Shown here one piece after another: positions 45,453 to 53,966 of a stretch of 64,000 bases of DNA. Within the stretch, counting starts at the first letter, position 1; every line of letters starts with the position of its first letter. A program made the position numbers and the translations under genes. This stretch comes from Pseudomonadota bacterium (GTDB lineage: Bacteria > Pseudomonadota > Gammaproteobacteria > Burkholderiales > Burkholderiaceae_C), in the NCBI GenBank assembly GCA_020161065.1, contig JAIUPH010000026.1, forward strand, positions 1 to 64,000. The letters are read 5' to 3'. Below the pieces are notes generated by a model that did not search any database, was not told the origin of the DNA, and saw only the letters and a list, made by a program, of their open reading frames with translations.

Positions 45453-45731
45453 ATGACGACAAGCGCCGTGACCAAGCGGATCGAGTGGGTCGCCGTCGCG
45501 ACGGCACTGCTGCTGCTCGTGCCGCTGATCGCCATGCGGTTCACCGGCGAAGTGGCCTGGGGCCCCGGCGACTTCGTCGTCGCCGGCGGGCTGCTGTTCG
45601 GTGCCGGAACGATCTATTCGCTGGCCGCGGCCCGCGTGAGCGGCCTGCGCCGGAAGTTGCTGCTGGCCGCCGCCGTCTTGCTGGGCCTGGCCATCGTTTG
45701 GGCCGAGTTGGCGGTCGGCCTCTTTCACTAG
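45453..45731 (+). CDS. Small membrane protein of unknown function
   Basis: The product has 92 residues from the ATG at 45453 with AAAGGA upstream. Three hydrophobic stretches are visible: WVAVATALLLLVPLIAMRF, FVVAGGLLFGAGTIYSLAAA and LLLAAAVLLGLAIVWAELAV. I recall similar small three-helix proteins in many proteobacteria without assigned function. It follows the phosphoesterase gene by 32 bases and precedes the HAD gene by 49. Confidence 0.7.
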   Translation: MTTSAVTKRIEWVAVATALLLLVPLIAMRFTGEVAWGPGDFVVAGGLLFGAGTIYSLAAARVSGLRRKLLLAAAVLLGLAIVWAELAVGLFH

Positions 45732-45780
45732 CGCGGGCGGGCATGGCCCGGCGTGTCATCGGCAACACGCGCTCGACGGC

Positions 45781-46299
45781 ATGACCCGCCTTGCGCCTGC
45801 CGTTCGCGCCCTCTGTTTCGACTGGGGTGGAACGCTCATGTCGGAGCAAGGGCCGCCCGACATTCCGATGGCGAGATGGCCTTCCGTATCGGCCTTGCCC
45901 GGTGCAGCGCAAGCGCTCGACGGCCTCGCCGGCACGCGCCGGTTTCGGCTGGCGATCGCCACCAATGCCAGCCTCTCGCGCAAGCCCGACATCTGGGCGG
46001 CGCTCGAGCGCGTTGGACTGCGAAACTACTTCGAGGAGGTGTTCTGCTTCACCGAGCTTGGCTTCAAGAAGAACCAGGTCGAGTTCTGGCAGATCGTGTC
46101 GCGGCAGTTGCGGGTTCCGCTGCCGTCCATCGCCATGGTCGGCGACTCGCTGGAACACGATGCAAGCGCGCCCAGGCGGTTCGGCGTTCAAGCCTTCTGG
46201 CTGGCCCCGCTCGGATCGGTTCCGGCCCAGGTCACGTCGGTGCCTGCCGTCCACTCGCTGCTCGAGTTTGCCGCTTGGGCCCGATCACAATCGTCGTGA
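45781..46299 (+). CDS. HAD-superfamily hydrolase-like protein
   Basis: The product has 172 residues. HAD motifs: I as LCFDWGGTLM, II as LAIATNASLSR, III lysine in LGFKKNQVEFW, IV as IAMVGDSLEHDASAPR. Motif I is DWGGT instead of the usual DxDGT, so the general acid/base aspartate at the second position is Gly; members with this change exist and their activity is unclear. A small cap domain would fit between motif I and II, but little room is present, suggesting a C0/C1 minimal form. The substrate is unknown. Confidence 0.8.
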   Translation: MTRLAPAVRALCFDWGGTLMSEQGPPDIPMARWPSVSALPGAAQALDGLAGTRRFRLAIATNASLSRKPDIWAALERVGLRNYFEEVFCFTELGFKKNQVEFWQIVSRQLRVPLPSIAMVGDSLEHDASAPRRFGVQAFWLAPLGSVPAQVTSVPAVHSLLEFAAWARSQSS

Positions 46300-46376
46300 T
46301 CCCAGCCGGCGAGCCGGCGGGCAACGAACGGGCATGCACGCTATGCCATTCATGAAACGAGTTATCTGAGCATCAA

Positions 46377-46793
46377 ATGCTGCACCACCTGTCGTTTGCC
46401 GTGGCGAACCTTCAGCTCAGCGGCGCCTTCTACGACGCGGCCTTGGGTGCCCTCGGCTATCGGCGCGTGTTCGAGGATGACACCGCCATCGGCTATGGGG
46501 TGGAAGACGGGAAGGACAAGTTCTGCCTCAAACTCCGCTCACCCGTCATCGCGCCAGGTCCGGGCTTTCATCTCGCCTTCGCAGCGCCCAGCCGTGATGC
46601 CGTCGATCGCTTTCACTCGGGCGCCCTGGCGGTGGGGGGCCGAGACAACGGGCCGCCGGGCCTGCGGCAAGACTACGGGCCGAACTACTACGCGGCGTTT
46701 CTCGTCGATCCCGACGGTCACCGCATCGAGGCGGTGATCAATGCGGTACCAGGGCCGCAATCCAGCAGCGAACGGGTCAGCGTCAATGCCTAG
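46377..46793 (+). CDS. VOC-family (glyoxalase/bleomycin resistance-like) protein
   Basis: The product has 138 residues. A single VOC domain is seen: LHHLSFAVANLQLSGAFYDA with the metal-binding His near the start, YGVEDGKDKFCLKLRSP, and NYYAAFLVDPDGHRIEAV with the C-terminal glutamate. Family members include glyoxalases, dioxygenases and thiol transferases; no role can be assigned. It stands between a HAD gene and a convergent diguanylate cyclase. Confidence 0.85.
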   Translation: MLHHLSFAVANLQLSGAFYDAALGALGYRRVFEDDTAIGYGVEDGKDKFCLKLRSPVIAPGPGFHLAFAAPSRDAVDRFHSGALAVGGRDNGPPGLRQDYGPNYYAAFLVDPDGHRIEAVINAVPGPQSSSERVSVNA

Positions 46794-46856
46794 AGCCTCG
46801 TCGGCGGTTTCCTGGCTGCCGCGACCCTGTCCCCGCCGCTGCGCCGCCGGAAAAGC

Positions 46857-47906
46857 TCAAGCCACCACCACCCGATCCCGCCCCGCCGCCTTGGCGCGGT
46901 ACAGCGCCGCGTCGGCGCAGGACAGCCAGGTGTCGAGGTCCTCGCCCACGCGCCAGGCGGCGACGCCGGCCGACACGGTGAACGACAGCGCCACCGCCTG
47001 CGTCTGGCGGTCGCGCAGGCGGATGCCGCGCACGCGGGTGCGCACGGTCTCGGCCAGCGTCTTGGCCTTGTCCAGCGTGGTGGCCGGCAGCAGGATGGCG
47101 AACTCCTCGCCGCCGTAGCGCGCGCAGGTCATGCCCGGCTCCTGCGGCATGGTGCGCAGCAGCGTGCCCAGGCCGGCCAGCACGCGGTCGCCCACGGTGT
47201 GGCCGTGCTGGTCGTTGACGCGCTTGAAGTGGTCGATGTCGATCATCACCAGGCCGTGCACGCAGCCGTCGGGCGGCGGCTCGCGCTGCAGGAGCTGCAT
47301 GCGCTGGTCGAAGCCGCGGCGGTTGAGCACCTGGGTCAGCGGGTCCAGCATCGATTCCTCGCGCGTGCGCTCGAGGTCGGCGCGCAGCCGCTCGATCTCG
47401 CGCTGCGCGGCCTGCACCTGCTGCTGCAGCGTGTGCACCGAGTCGCGCATCACCTGCGTGCCTTCGCGCGCGGCGTCGAGCTGCGGAACCAGTTCGTCGC
47501 GATCGGTGCGCAGCGCGTTGGACAGGCCTTCGAGCTGTTCGTCGAACAGCCCGGCGGCGTGGCCGGTGCGCTCGGCCGACTGCGCGATTTCCTTCATCAG
47601 GCGTTGCATGTCGACCTGGATGCGCTGCGACCGGGTGCCGTCGGCAGCGCCGCCGCCATCGGCCTCGGCGCCGGCGTCGGCCACGTGCTCGTCGTACAAG
47701 CGGTGCAGCGCCCCGTTGTCGAGCCGCGGCGACTGCCGTTGCACGCGGCTCAGGGCCTGGCTGAGCGGCGGGTTGATGCCGGCCAGATGGTCGTAGAAGA
47801 CGGCAAACGTGACCGGGTTGAACGCGGCATCGTGCTGGCCCATGGCCGCCAGCACCTGGCGCACCAGGCTCACGCTCTCTTCACGACTCTGCAAATATCT
47901 CATCAT
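46857..47906 (-). CDS. Soluble diguanylate cyclase (GGDEF) with coiled coil
   Basis: The product has 349 residues. The N-terminal half is helical; LQQQVQAAQREIERLRADLE at about residue 165 is a coiled coil running into the signalling helix before the cyclase. The GGDEF domain is complete: DPLTQVLNRRGFDQRMQLL, MIDIDHFKRVNDQHGHTVGD and RYGGEEFAILLP. No RxxD inhibitory site is seen five residues upstream of GGEEF, so product inhibition is probably absent. There is no membrane segment. It makes c-di-GMP from two GTP. It lies 88 bases downstream of rlpA on the same strand. Confidence 0.9.
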   Translation of the reverse strand: MMRYLQSREESVSLVRQVLAAMGQHDAAFNPVTFAVFYDHLAGINPPLSQALSRVQRQSPRLDNGALHRLYDEHVADAGAEADGGGAADGTRSQRIQVDMQRLMKEIAQSAERTGHAAGLFDEQLEGLSNALRTDRDELVPQLDAAREGTQVMRDSVHTLQQQVQAAQREIERLRADLERTREESMLDPLTQVLNRRGFDQRMQLLQREPPPDGCVHGLVMIDIDHFKRVNDQHGHTVGDRVLAGLGTLLRTMPQEPGMTCARYGGEEFAILLPATTLDKAKTLAETVRTRVRGIRLRDRQTQAVALSFTVSAGVAAWRVGEDLDTWLSCADAALYRAKAAGRDRVVVA

Positions 47907-47994
47907 GTCCGCTTCCTCGCGCCAAACAGCGGCGCTGTGGGGGGCTCTCCACTGCTATCGGCAGCGAGCCCGGCGGACTTGAGGATTCCCTACG

Positions 47995-48501
47995 TCAGGC
48001 CTTGGCCTTGGCCTTGCGCTTGCCGTGGTGGCGCGCCGGCGCCTCGGAAACCACCTCGATGCGGGCGTCGATGACGCCGCTGCGCATCATGCCCAGGCGG
48101 CGGGCGGCGGCGCGCGAGACGTCGCCGACGCGGTCGGCCTGGGTCGGGCCGCGGTCGTTGACGCGCAGCACCACGCTGCGGTTGTTCTTGAGGTTGGTCA
48201 CGCGCACCTTGGTGCCGAAGGGCAGGTCCTTGTGCGCCAGGGTCATGGCGTCGGCGTTGTAGCGCTCGCCGCTGGCGGTGCGGCGGCCGTTGAACTTGCG
48301 GCCATACCAGGCCAGCTTGCCTTCGTTGGCGCTGGCGGTGGCCGGCGCGGCGGCCGGCGCGGGCGCCGGGGCGGGGGCCGCGGCAGGGGCCGGTGCCGCC
48401 GCCGGGGCCGAGGCGCCAGGCTGCTGGGCTTGGGTGCTGATCGCCAGGCCGGCCAGGCTGAGGGCCAGGGCCACGCGGGTCAGGGTGGACAGTGTCTTCA
48501 T
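47995..48501 (-). CDS. rlpA: Septal ring lytic transglycosylase RlpA-like protein
   Basis: The product has 168 residues from the ATG at 48501, with GGAGGG upstream; an earlier ATG at 48552 has no support. A signal peptide (ALSLAGLAISTQAQ) and an Ala/Pro linker precede the double-psi beta-barrel: KLAWYGRKFNGRRTASGERY, MTLAHKDLPFGTKVRVTNL, VVLRVNDRGP. The catalytic Asp and His of the lytic transglycosylase are within these. No SPOR domain is present, so it is the short form; the C-terminus is a basic tail RHHGKRKAKAKA. It cleaves naked glycan strands at the division site. Confidence 0.88.
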   Translation of the reverse strand: MKTLSTLTRVALALSLAGLAISTQAQQPGASAPAAAPAPAAAPAPAPAPAAAPATASANEGKLAWYGRKFNGRRTASGERYNADAMTLAHKDLPFGTKVRVTNLKNNRSVVLRVNDRGPTQADRVGDVSRAAARRLGMMRSGVIDARIEVVSEAPARHHGKRKAKAKA

Positions 48502-48559
48502 CGAAAGGATCCCTCCGGATCGGGTTGAGTCAGGTTTGCCGCTGGTGATCATAAGTTAC

Positions 48560-49288
48560 TCACACCTCGCCCAGCGCGGCGATCGAGGCGTAGCTCGCGT
48601 TCATCCACATCTTCAGGCGCTGGCGCTCCATCAGGCCGAGGCCGGGGCCGTCGGCGCCGCCGCCCTGGCGGGCCAGCCAGAAGCTGGCGTTGCGGGCGTC
48701 GATCTTCTGCACCACGGTGTCCTGCAGCTTCTTCAGGTCCATCACCTTGGCGCCCAGGCCGCGTGCGCGTTCGAGCTGGCCCGAGCGGTCGAGCTGGCCG
48801 AAGTCGTCACCGCGCAGCTGGTTGCGCACCACCACGTACTGCAGGCGCTGGCCGAAGCGGTCGAGCAGCCGCGCCAGCAGGTCCACCGAGTCGCGGCCGG
48901 CGTCCATCACGTGCCAGTAGTGCAGCGCCAGGCCGGAGAGGTCGGCCATGTCGAGCACGCCCGACTCGTCCATCCACTTGACCAGCGGCTCGTGCGTCTG
49001 CGCCGCCAGGTCGACCAGCACGCGGCGGCCGGGCTGCTCCACCGCGGCCTCGATGATGGCGTCCAGCGCCTCGTAACGATCGATGAGCGCCGGCGAGGTG
49101 TAGTCGGCATAGAAGCGCAGCAGCGAGCCGTGCGAGCGGTCGGTGTCGAAGCCGACGAAGGGCCGCTCCTGGTCGATGAAGTACTGCGCCAGCAGGCGCG
49201 CCACCATCGACTTGCCGACGCCGCCCTTCTCGCCGCCGATCAGGTGGATGCGCGACACGACGGGGTTGCTGATGGTGGGGATCTCCAT
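48560..49288 (-). CDS. ParA/MinD-like ATPase (mobilisation-protein-like)
   Basis: The product has 242 residues from the ATG at 49288. The deviant Walker A motif is IGGEKGGVGKSMVARL; a Walker A' aspartate lies in FVGFDTDRSHGS and the B strand in RVLVDLAAQ. It resembles chromosomal homologues often annotated as mobilisation protein or CobQ/CobB/MinD/ParA domain protein. A missing ParB, and the C-terminal GLGLMERQRLKMWMNASYAS, set it apart from partitioning ParA. Lies between the E1 beta gene and rlpA, with 58 bases to rlpA. The function is unknown. Confidence 0.8.
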   Translation of the reverse strand: MEIPTISNPVVSRIHLIGGEKGGVGKSMVARLLAQYFIDQERPFVGFDTDRSHGSLLRFYADYTSPALIDRYEALDAIIEAAVEQPGRRVLVDLAAQTHEPLVKWMDESGVLDMADLSGLALHYWHVMDAGRDSVDLLARLLDRFGQRLQYVVVRNQLRGDDFGQLDRSGQLERARGLGAKVMDLKKLQDTVVQKIDARNASFWLARQGGGADGPGLGLMERQRLKMWMNASYASIAALGEV

Positions 49289-49375
49289 GGCGCGACGGCC
49301 CTCGCGGGCAGGTTTGAGCTGAACGCATTGTGCAAGAGCGGCCCGGCCGCCGCCGGCCACCGCCAGCCGCCGCCG

Positions 49376-50356
49376 TCAGGCCCCCACCGGCTGGCGCCGC
49401 AGCAGCCGGCGCGCCGCCTCGGCGATGCGGCCGGCGTCGATGCGCGCGTGCGCCTCCAGCACCGGCGCGTAGCCCACCGGCACGCGCGGCGCGCCCAGGC
49501 GGGCGACGCGGCAGCCGGTGTGCTCGGCCACCGTGGCGGCCACCTCGGCGCCGAAGCCGGCGGCCTGGATGGCCTCGTGCACCACCAGCAGGTGGCCGGT
49601 GCGCGCGGCGTCGGCCAGCACCGCCTCGCGGTCCCAGGGCCACAGCGTGCCGAGGTCGATCACGCTGGCGTCGATGCCTTCGGCCGCCAGCGCCGCCGCA
49701 GCCTGCGTGGCCGCGTGCACCGCGGCCGACCACGAGACGATGGTCAACTGCTGCCCGTGGCGCAGCACGCGCGCGCGGCCCAGCGGCGCGGCGCGCGCGT
49801 CGTCGACCTCGCCCTTCAGGCCCCACAGCTCCTTGTGCTCCAGGTAGATCACCGGGTCTTCGCCGCGCAGCGCGGCCAGCAGCATGTCGTGGTTGTCCTG
49901 CGGCGTCGCCGGGCAGGCGACGACCACGCCGGGCAGGTGCGCGAACCAGGCCTCGAAGCTTTGCGAGTGCTGCGCCGCCGAGCTGCTCCACAGCCCGATC
50001 GGCAGCCGCATCACCAGCGGCACCCGGCCCTGGCCGCCGAACATGAAGCGGTTCTTGGCCGCCTGGTTGACGATCTCGTCCATCGCGCACATCGCGAAGT
50101 CGGCCACGCGCATCTCCACCACCGGGCGCAGCCCGGCCAGCGCCATGCCGACGCCGGCGCCCATGATGGTGCTTTCGCTGATCGGCGTGTCGATCACGCG
50201 CTCGGGCCCGAAGGCCTGCAGCAGCCCGCGGTACTGGCCGAACACGCCACCGCGGCCCAGGTCTTCGCCCAGCGCCACCACGCGCGGGTCTTCGCGCATC
50301 GCGCGCGCCAGCGCCGCGGCGCCGGCCTCGGCATAGGTCATGGTGCTCACAGCCAT
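49376..50356 (-). CDS. 2-Oxoacid/acetoin dehydrogenase E1 component, beta subunit
   Basis: The product has 326 residues. Transketolase pyrimidine-binding features: VVALGEDLGRGGVFGQYRGL, RVIDTPISESTIMGAGVGMA, EMRVADFAMCAMDEIVNQ, and the C-terminal transketolase domain with VHEAIQAAGFGAEVAA. It forms the ThDP-dependent E1 heterotetramer with the alpha subunit encoded upstream. Its ATG (50356) overlaps the alpha gene end by 10 bases; the ATG at 50341 is an alternative. No E2 or E3 gene follows. The substrate may be acetoin, a branched or other 2-oxoacid. Confidence 0.87.
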   Translation of the reverse strand: MAVSTMTYAEAGAAALARAMREDPRVVALGEDLGRGGVFGQYRGLLQAFGPERVIDTPISESTIMGAGVGMALAGLRPVVEMRVADFAMCAMDEIVNQAAKNRFMFGGQGRVPLVMRLPIGLWSSSAAQHSQSFEAWFAHLPGVVVACPATPQDNHDMLLAALRGEDPVIYLEHKELWGLKGEVDDARAAPLGRARVLRHGQQLTIVSWSAAVHAATQAAAALAAEGIDASVIDLGTLWPWDREAVLADAARTGHLLVVHEAIQAAGFGAEVAATVAEHTGCRVARLGAPRVPVGYAPVLEAHARIDAGRIAEAARRLLRRQPVGA

Positions 50357-51357
50357 TGGCCTGCTCCCAGGGTCTGCACGTCGGTGAAGGCCGCGGCCGC
50401 GTCGGGCGGCGGCGAGGCATCGGCAAAGGCCACCGCGGCGGCGATCTCGTCGTGCGCGGCAGCGTCGATGGCGTCGATCTCGGCGGCGCCGACGTCCAGC
50501 GCCAGCAGCCGCGTTCGCGCGCGCTGCAGCGGGCAGGTGGCGCGCGCGGCAGCCACGTCGGCCGGGTCGCGGTAGGCCTGGCCGTCCACCGACACGTGGC
50601 CCTTGACGCGCCAGGTCAGCGCGTGCAGCAGCCGCGGGCCGCTGCCGCCGCGGATCTGCCCGACCAGCGCGCCCGCCGCTTCCGACACCGCGGCCACGTC
50701 GTTGCCGTCCACCGTGACCGCCGGCACGCCGATGGCCTGCGCGCGCGCCGCGGCACCGTCGCCGGCCGTCATCGGCTGCGTGGCGGTGGTGGCGCTGAAG
50801 CGGTTGTCCTCGCAGACGAAGAGCAGCGGCAGCTGGTAGATCACCGCCCAGTTCAGCGACTCCATGAACGGCCCGCGGTTGATGGCGCCGTCGCCGAAGA
50901 AGCAGGCCACCAGCGGCGGCCTGCCCTGCAACTTGAGCGCATGCGCCGCGCCGCAGGCGATCGGCAGCCCGGCGGCCACCACGCCGTTGGCGCCCAGCAT
51001 GCCGACCGAGAAGTCGGCGATGTGCATCGAGCCGCCCTTGCCGCCGTTGCTGCCGCCGCTACGGCCGAACAGCTCGGCCATCATGCGGTTGACGTCGGCG
51101 CCCTTGGCCAGCGTGTGGCCGTGGCCGCGGTGGGTGCTGGTCAGCAGGTCGGCGCGCTGCAGGTGGGCGCAGACGCCGGCCGCCACGGCCTCCTGGCCGA
51201 TCGACAGGTGCAGCGGCCCGCGCACCTTGGCGCTGCCGCTGACGGCGGCGGCGCCGAACGCCTGCACGCCGCCCTGGCTGGCCCGTTCGGCGGCTTCTTC
51301 GAAGGCGCGGATGCGCGCCATCGTGCGGTAGAGGGATAGCAGTTGTGGGGTGTCCAT
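50347..51357 (-). CDS. 2-Oxoacid/acetoin dehydrogenase E1 component, alpha subunit
   Basis: The product has 336 residues. ThDP-binding motif GDGAINRGPFMESLNWAVIY and the downstream LLFVCEDNRFSATTATQP are diagnostic; HLSIGQEAVAAGVCAHL and GGKGGSMHIADFSVGMLGAN match the AcoA/PdhA family. It decarboxylates a 2-oxo substrate to a hydroxyalkyl-ThDP. It starts 10 bases after the SDR gene stop and belongs to the TRAP-SDR-E1 operon. AcoAB-type complexes need an E2 lipoyl partner, absent here, so a shared E2 or a non-classical reaction is implied. Confidence 0.88.
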   Translation of the reverse strand: MDTPQLLSLYRTMARIRAFEEAAERASQGGVQAFGAAAVSGSAKVRGPLHLSIGQEAVAAGVCAHLQRADLLTSTHRGHGHTLAKGADVNRMMAELFGRSGGSNGGKGGSMHIADFSVGMLGANGVVAAGLPIACGAAHALKLQGRPPLVACFFGDGAINRGPFMESLNWAVIYQLPLLFVCEDNRFSATTATQPMTAGDGAAARAQAIGVPAVTVDGNDVAAVSEAAGALVGQIRGGSGPRLLHALTWRVKGHVSVDGQAYRDPADVAAARATCPLQRARTRLLALDVGAAEIDAIDAAAHDEIAAAVAFADASPPPDAAAAFTDVQTLGAGQWL

Positions 51358-51367
51358 GGCGCTGACT

Positions 51368-52180
51368 CTAAATGGATAGGCTGCCCAGCCCGCCGTCGAC
51401 CACCAGGCACTGGCCGGTGATGTAGCCGGCGGCGTCGCTGGCCAGGAAGAGCGCGGCGTTGGCCACGTCCCAGGCCGTGCCCTGGCGGCCCATCGGCGTC
51501 TTGGCGTTGCGCTGGGCGATCATCGCCTCGGGGCTGTCGTACTGGCCGGCAATCTGCTGATGGATCAGCGGCGTGTCGATCATCCCCGGCAGCACCGCAT
51601 TGGCGCGGATGCCCTGCTTCGCGAACTGCAGCGCCACGCTCTGCGTGAGCTGGTTCAGCCCCGCCTTGCTGGCCTGGTACGAGGCATAGGGGTAGCTGTA
51701 GCGCAGGCTGGCCAGCGACGAGACGTTGACCACCGCGCCCTTGCCGCGCGCCAGCATGTGCGGCAGCACGTGCTTGCAGGTGAGGAAGGCGCTGGTCAGG
51801 TTGACGTCCAGCACGCGGCGGAAGCTCTCCTCGCTTTCGTCCAGCACGCCGCCCATCGCGGTGATGCCCACGTTGTTGTGCAGCACGTCGATGCGGCCGT
51901 GGCGCGCCGCCACGCCGTCCGCCAGCGCCAGCACCTCGGCCGAGCGGGTGACGTCGCACGTTGCCGCCTCGGCGCGGCCGCCTTCGCCGGCGATGATCGC
52001 GCGCGTCTCCTCGGCGGCCGCCGGGTTGATGTCGACCGCGATCACCGTCGCGCCGGCGCGCGCGTAGGTCACCGCGGCGGCCTTGCCGTTGCCCCAGCCG
52101 GGGCCGGCGGAGCCGGCGCCGAACACCAGCGCGACGCGGCCTTCGAGCAGGAACGACGACAGGCTGGCAGCGACGTTCAA
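51368..52180 (-). CDS. Short-chain dehydrogenase/reductase
   Basis: The product has 270 residues from a TTG at 52180, overlapping the TGA of dctM (TTGA) and preceded by GGGGG. Rossmann motif ALVFGAGSAGPGWGNGKAAA (a variant of TGxxxGIG with GAG...GWGNG), NNVGITAM, catalytic Ser in VVNVSSLASL and Tyr-Lys in YASYQASKAGL, with VLPGMIDTPL after it. It is an NAD(P)-dependent oxidoreductase, probably oxidising the compound imported by the TRAP system before the E1 step. The family does not fix the substrate. Confidence 0.87.
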   Translation of the reverse strand: MNVAASLSSFLLEGRVALVFGAGSAGPGWGNGKAAAVTYARAGATVIAVDINPAAAEETRAIIAGEGGRAEAATCDVTRSAEVLALADGVAARHGRIDVLHNNVGITAMGGVLDESEESFRRVLDVNLTSAFLTCKHVLPHMLARGKGAVVNVSSLASLRYSYPYASYQASKAGLNQLTQSVALQFAKQGIRANAVLPGMIDTPLIHQQIAGQYDSPEAMIAQRNAKTPMGRQGTAWDVANAALFLASDAAGYITGQCLVVDGGLGSLSI

Positions 52181-53463
52181 CGAACCCCCAGCAGGTGCGG
52201 CACGGCCAGGCTGATCGCCGGCACGTAGGTGATGAGCAGCAGCACGCCGACGGCGGCCAGCAGGAAGGGGATGACCTCGCGCGTCACCTCGCGCTGCGGC
52301 GCGCCGGCGATCACCGCGCCGATCGACAGGCTGATGGCCACCGGCGGCGTGATCAGCCCCAGCACGAGGTTGACCGCGACGATCATCGAGAAGTGGTAGG
52401 GGTCGATGCCGAACTTGGCGGCGATCGGGTAGAGCACCGGCGTGAGGATCACCAGCGCCGGGCCGTTTTCCATGAAGGTGCCCACCAGCAGCAACAGCAC
52501 GTTGACGGTCAGCAGGAACAGCCACGGATGCCGGATCGCGCCCAGCATCCAGTCGGCCACCGCCTGCGGGATGTTCTGATAGGCCAGCAGCCAAGCCACC
52601 ACTTGCGCACCGCCGAGCACGATCATCACGATCGCGGTGGCGCGGCCGGTGCGCACCAGCGCCTGCCACACGTGCACGAGCGTCAGCTCGCGGTAGACGA
52701 AGAAGCCCACCAGCAGCGCATACAGCACCGCCACCGCCGAGCACTCGGTGACGTTGAAGACGCCGGTGCGGATGCCGGCGAGGATCAGCACCGGCATCAT
52801 CAGCGCCCAGAAGGCACGCCGGAAGGCGCGGCCGATCTCGGCGAGGCTGGCGCCGGCATGCACCGGGTAGCGCCGCCGGCGGCTGATGGCGTAGGCCGTG
52901 CCGGCCATCACCAGGCTGTACAGCACGCCCGGCAGCACGCCGGCGAGGAACAGCTTGGTGATCGACAGGTTGGTCAGCACGCCGATCAGCACGAAGGTGA
53001 TCGACGGCGGGATGATGGGCCCGACGATGTTGGCCGCCGCCGTCAACGCGGCGGCGAAGCCGCGGCTGTAGCCTTCTTTCACCATCGCCGGGATCAGCAC
53101 CCGGCCCAGCGCGCTGGTGTCGGCCACCGCCGAGCCCGAGATGCCCGACATCACCGTCGCCGAGGCCACGTTGCTCAGCGCCAGCCCGCCGCGGAAGCGG
53201 CCGACCAGCGCGTTGGTGAAGTCCAGCAGCCGCTGCGTGATGCCGCCGCTGTTCATCAGGTCGCCGGCCAGCAGGAAGAAGGGGATGGCCAGCAGCAGCA
53301 GGCTGTCGATGCCGCCCACCACCTGCTGCGGCACGGCCATCAGCGGGATGTCGCCGGCCCAGGCCATCGCCGCGGCGCCGGCCACCAGCAGGCTGAAGGC
53401 CACCGGCACGGCCGCCAGCAGGCAGGCCACCAGCACCAGCGACAGCAAGCCGGCCAGCAGCAT
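52177..53463 (-). CDS. dctM: TRAP transporter large permease DctM (second system)
   Basis: The product has 428 residues with 11-12 membrane segments. Pattern: FFLLAGDLMNSGGITQRLLD, GSAVADTSALGRVLIPAM, VGTFMENGPALVILTPVLYP and GLITPPVAISLSIG. It starts inside the stop of dctQ (ATGA). It forms the sodium-dependent permease of the second TRAP system, whose substrate should relate to the SDR and E1 enzymes encoded downstream. Confidence 0.9.
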   Translation of the reverse strand: MLLAGLLSLVLVACLLAAVPVAFSLLVAGAAAMAWAGDIPLMAVPQQVVGGIDSLLLLAIPFFLLAGDLMNSGGITQRLLDFTNALVGRFRGGLALSNVASATVMSGISGSAVADTSALGRVLIPAMVKEGYSRGFAAALTAAANIVGPIIPPSITFVLIGVLTNLSITKLFLAGVLPGVLYSLVMAGTAYAISRRRRYPVHAGASLAEIGRAFRRAFWALMMPVLILAGIRTGVFNVTECSAVAVLYALLVGFFVYRELTLVHVWQALVRTGRATAIVMIVLGGAQVVAWLLAYQNIPQAVADWMLGAIRHPWLFLLTVNVLLLLVGTFMENGPALVILTPVLYPIAAKFGIDPYHFSMIVAVNLVLGLITPPVAISLSIGAVIAGAPQREVTREVIPFLLAAVGVLLLITYVPAISLAVPHLLGVR

Positions 53464-53966
53464 CAGAACACGCCTTCTTCGGCGCTGCCGGGCTGGGTGG
53501 CGAAGGGCCGGCCCAGCAGCCGCGCCAGCAGCACCATCACGACGATCAGCGCCGCGCCCACCGGCAGCGCGGCGTAGGGCAGGCTCATGGTGATCTCCAT
53601 CGCCGCCGACTCCTGCACGCCGTTGAGCTGCGCGAACAGCAGCCCCTGCCAGGCCAGCAGCCCGCAGGCGGCCACCATCACCGCGTCGCGCAAGCCCATC
53701 ACCGCGGCCAGCGCGCGCGGGCCCAGCACGTCGACCAGCGAGGTCACCGACAGATGCCCGCCGCCGCGCAGCGCCGCGGCCGAGCCCAGCATCGTGATCC
53801 ACAGCATCAGGTAACGCGCCAGTTCCTCGCTCCAGCCGGGCGCGTGGCCGAAGACGTAGCGGCCGATCACCTGCCAGACCAGCGCGACCACCATCACGCC
53901 GATGCCGACGCCCAGCAGCGCGTCGATGCCGCGCTCGATGCCGCGGGCGATCGAAGCCGGCCTCAC
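53463..53966 (-). CDS. dctQ: TRAP transporter small permease DctQ (second system)
   Basis: The product has 167 residues from a GTG at 53966, overlapping the dctP stop (GTGA). Four membrane segments; GVMVVALVWQVIGRYVFGHA, GWSEELARYLMLWITMLGSA and ALRGGGHLSVTSLVDVLGP are typical. It connects the binding protein with the large permease. Confidence 0.9.
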   Translation of the reverse strand: MRPASIARGIERGIDALLGVGIGVMVVALVWQVIGRYVFGHAPGWSEELARYLMLWITMLGSAAALRGGGHLSVTSLVDVLGPRALAAVMGLRDAVMVAACGLLAWQGLLFAQLNGVQESAAMEITMSLPYAALPVGAALIVVMVLLARLLGRPFATQPGSAEEGVF

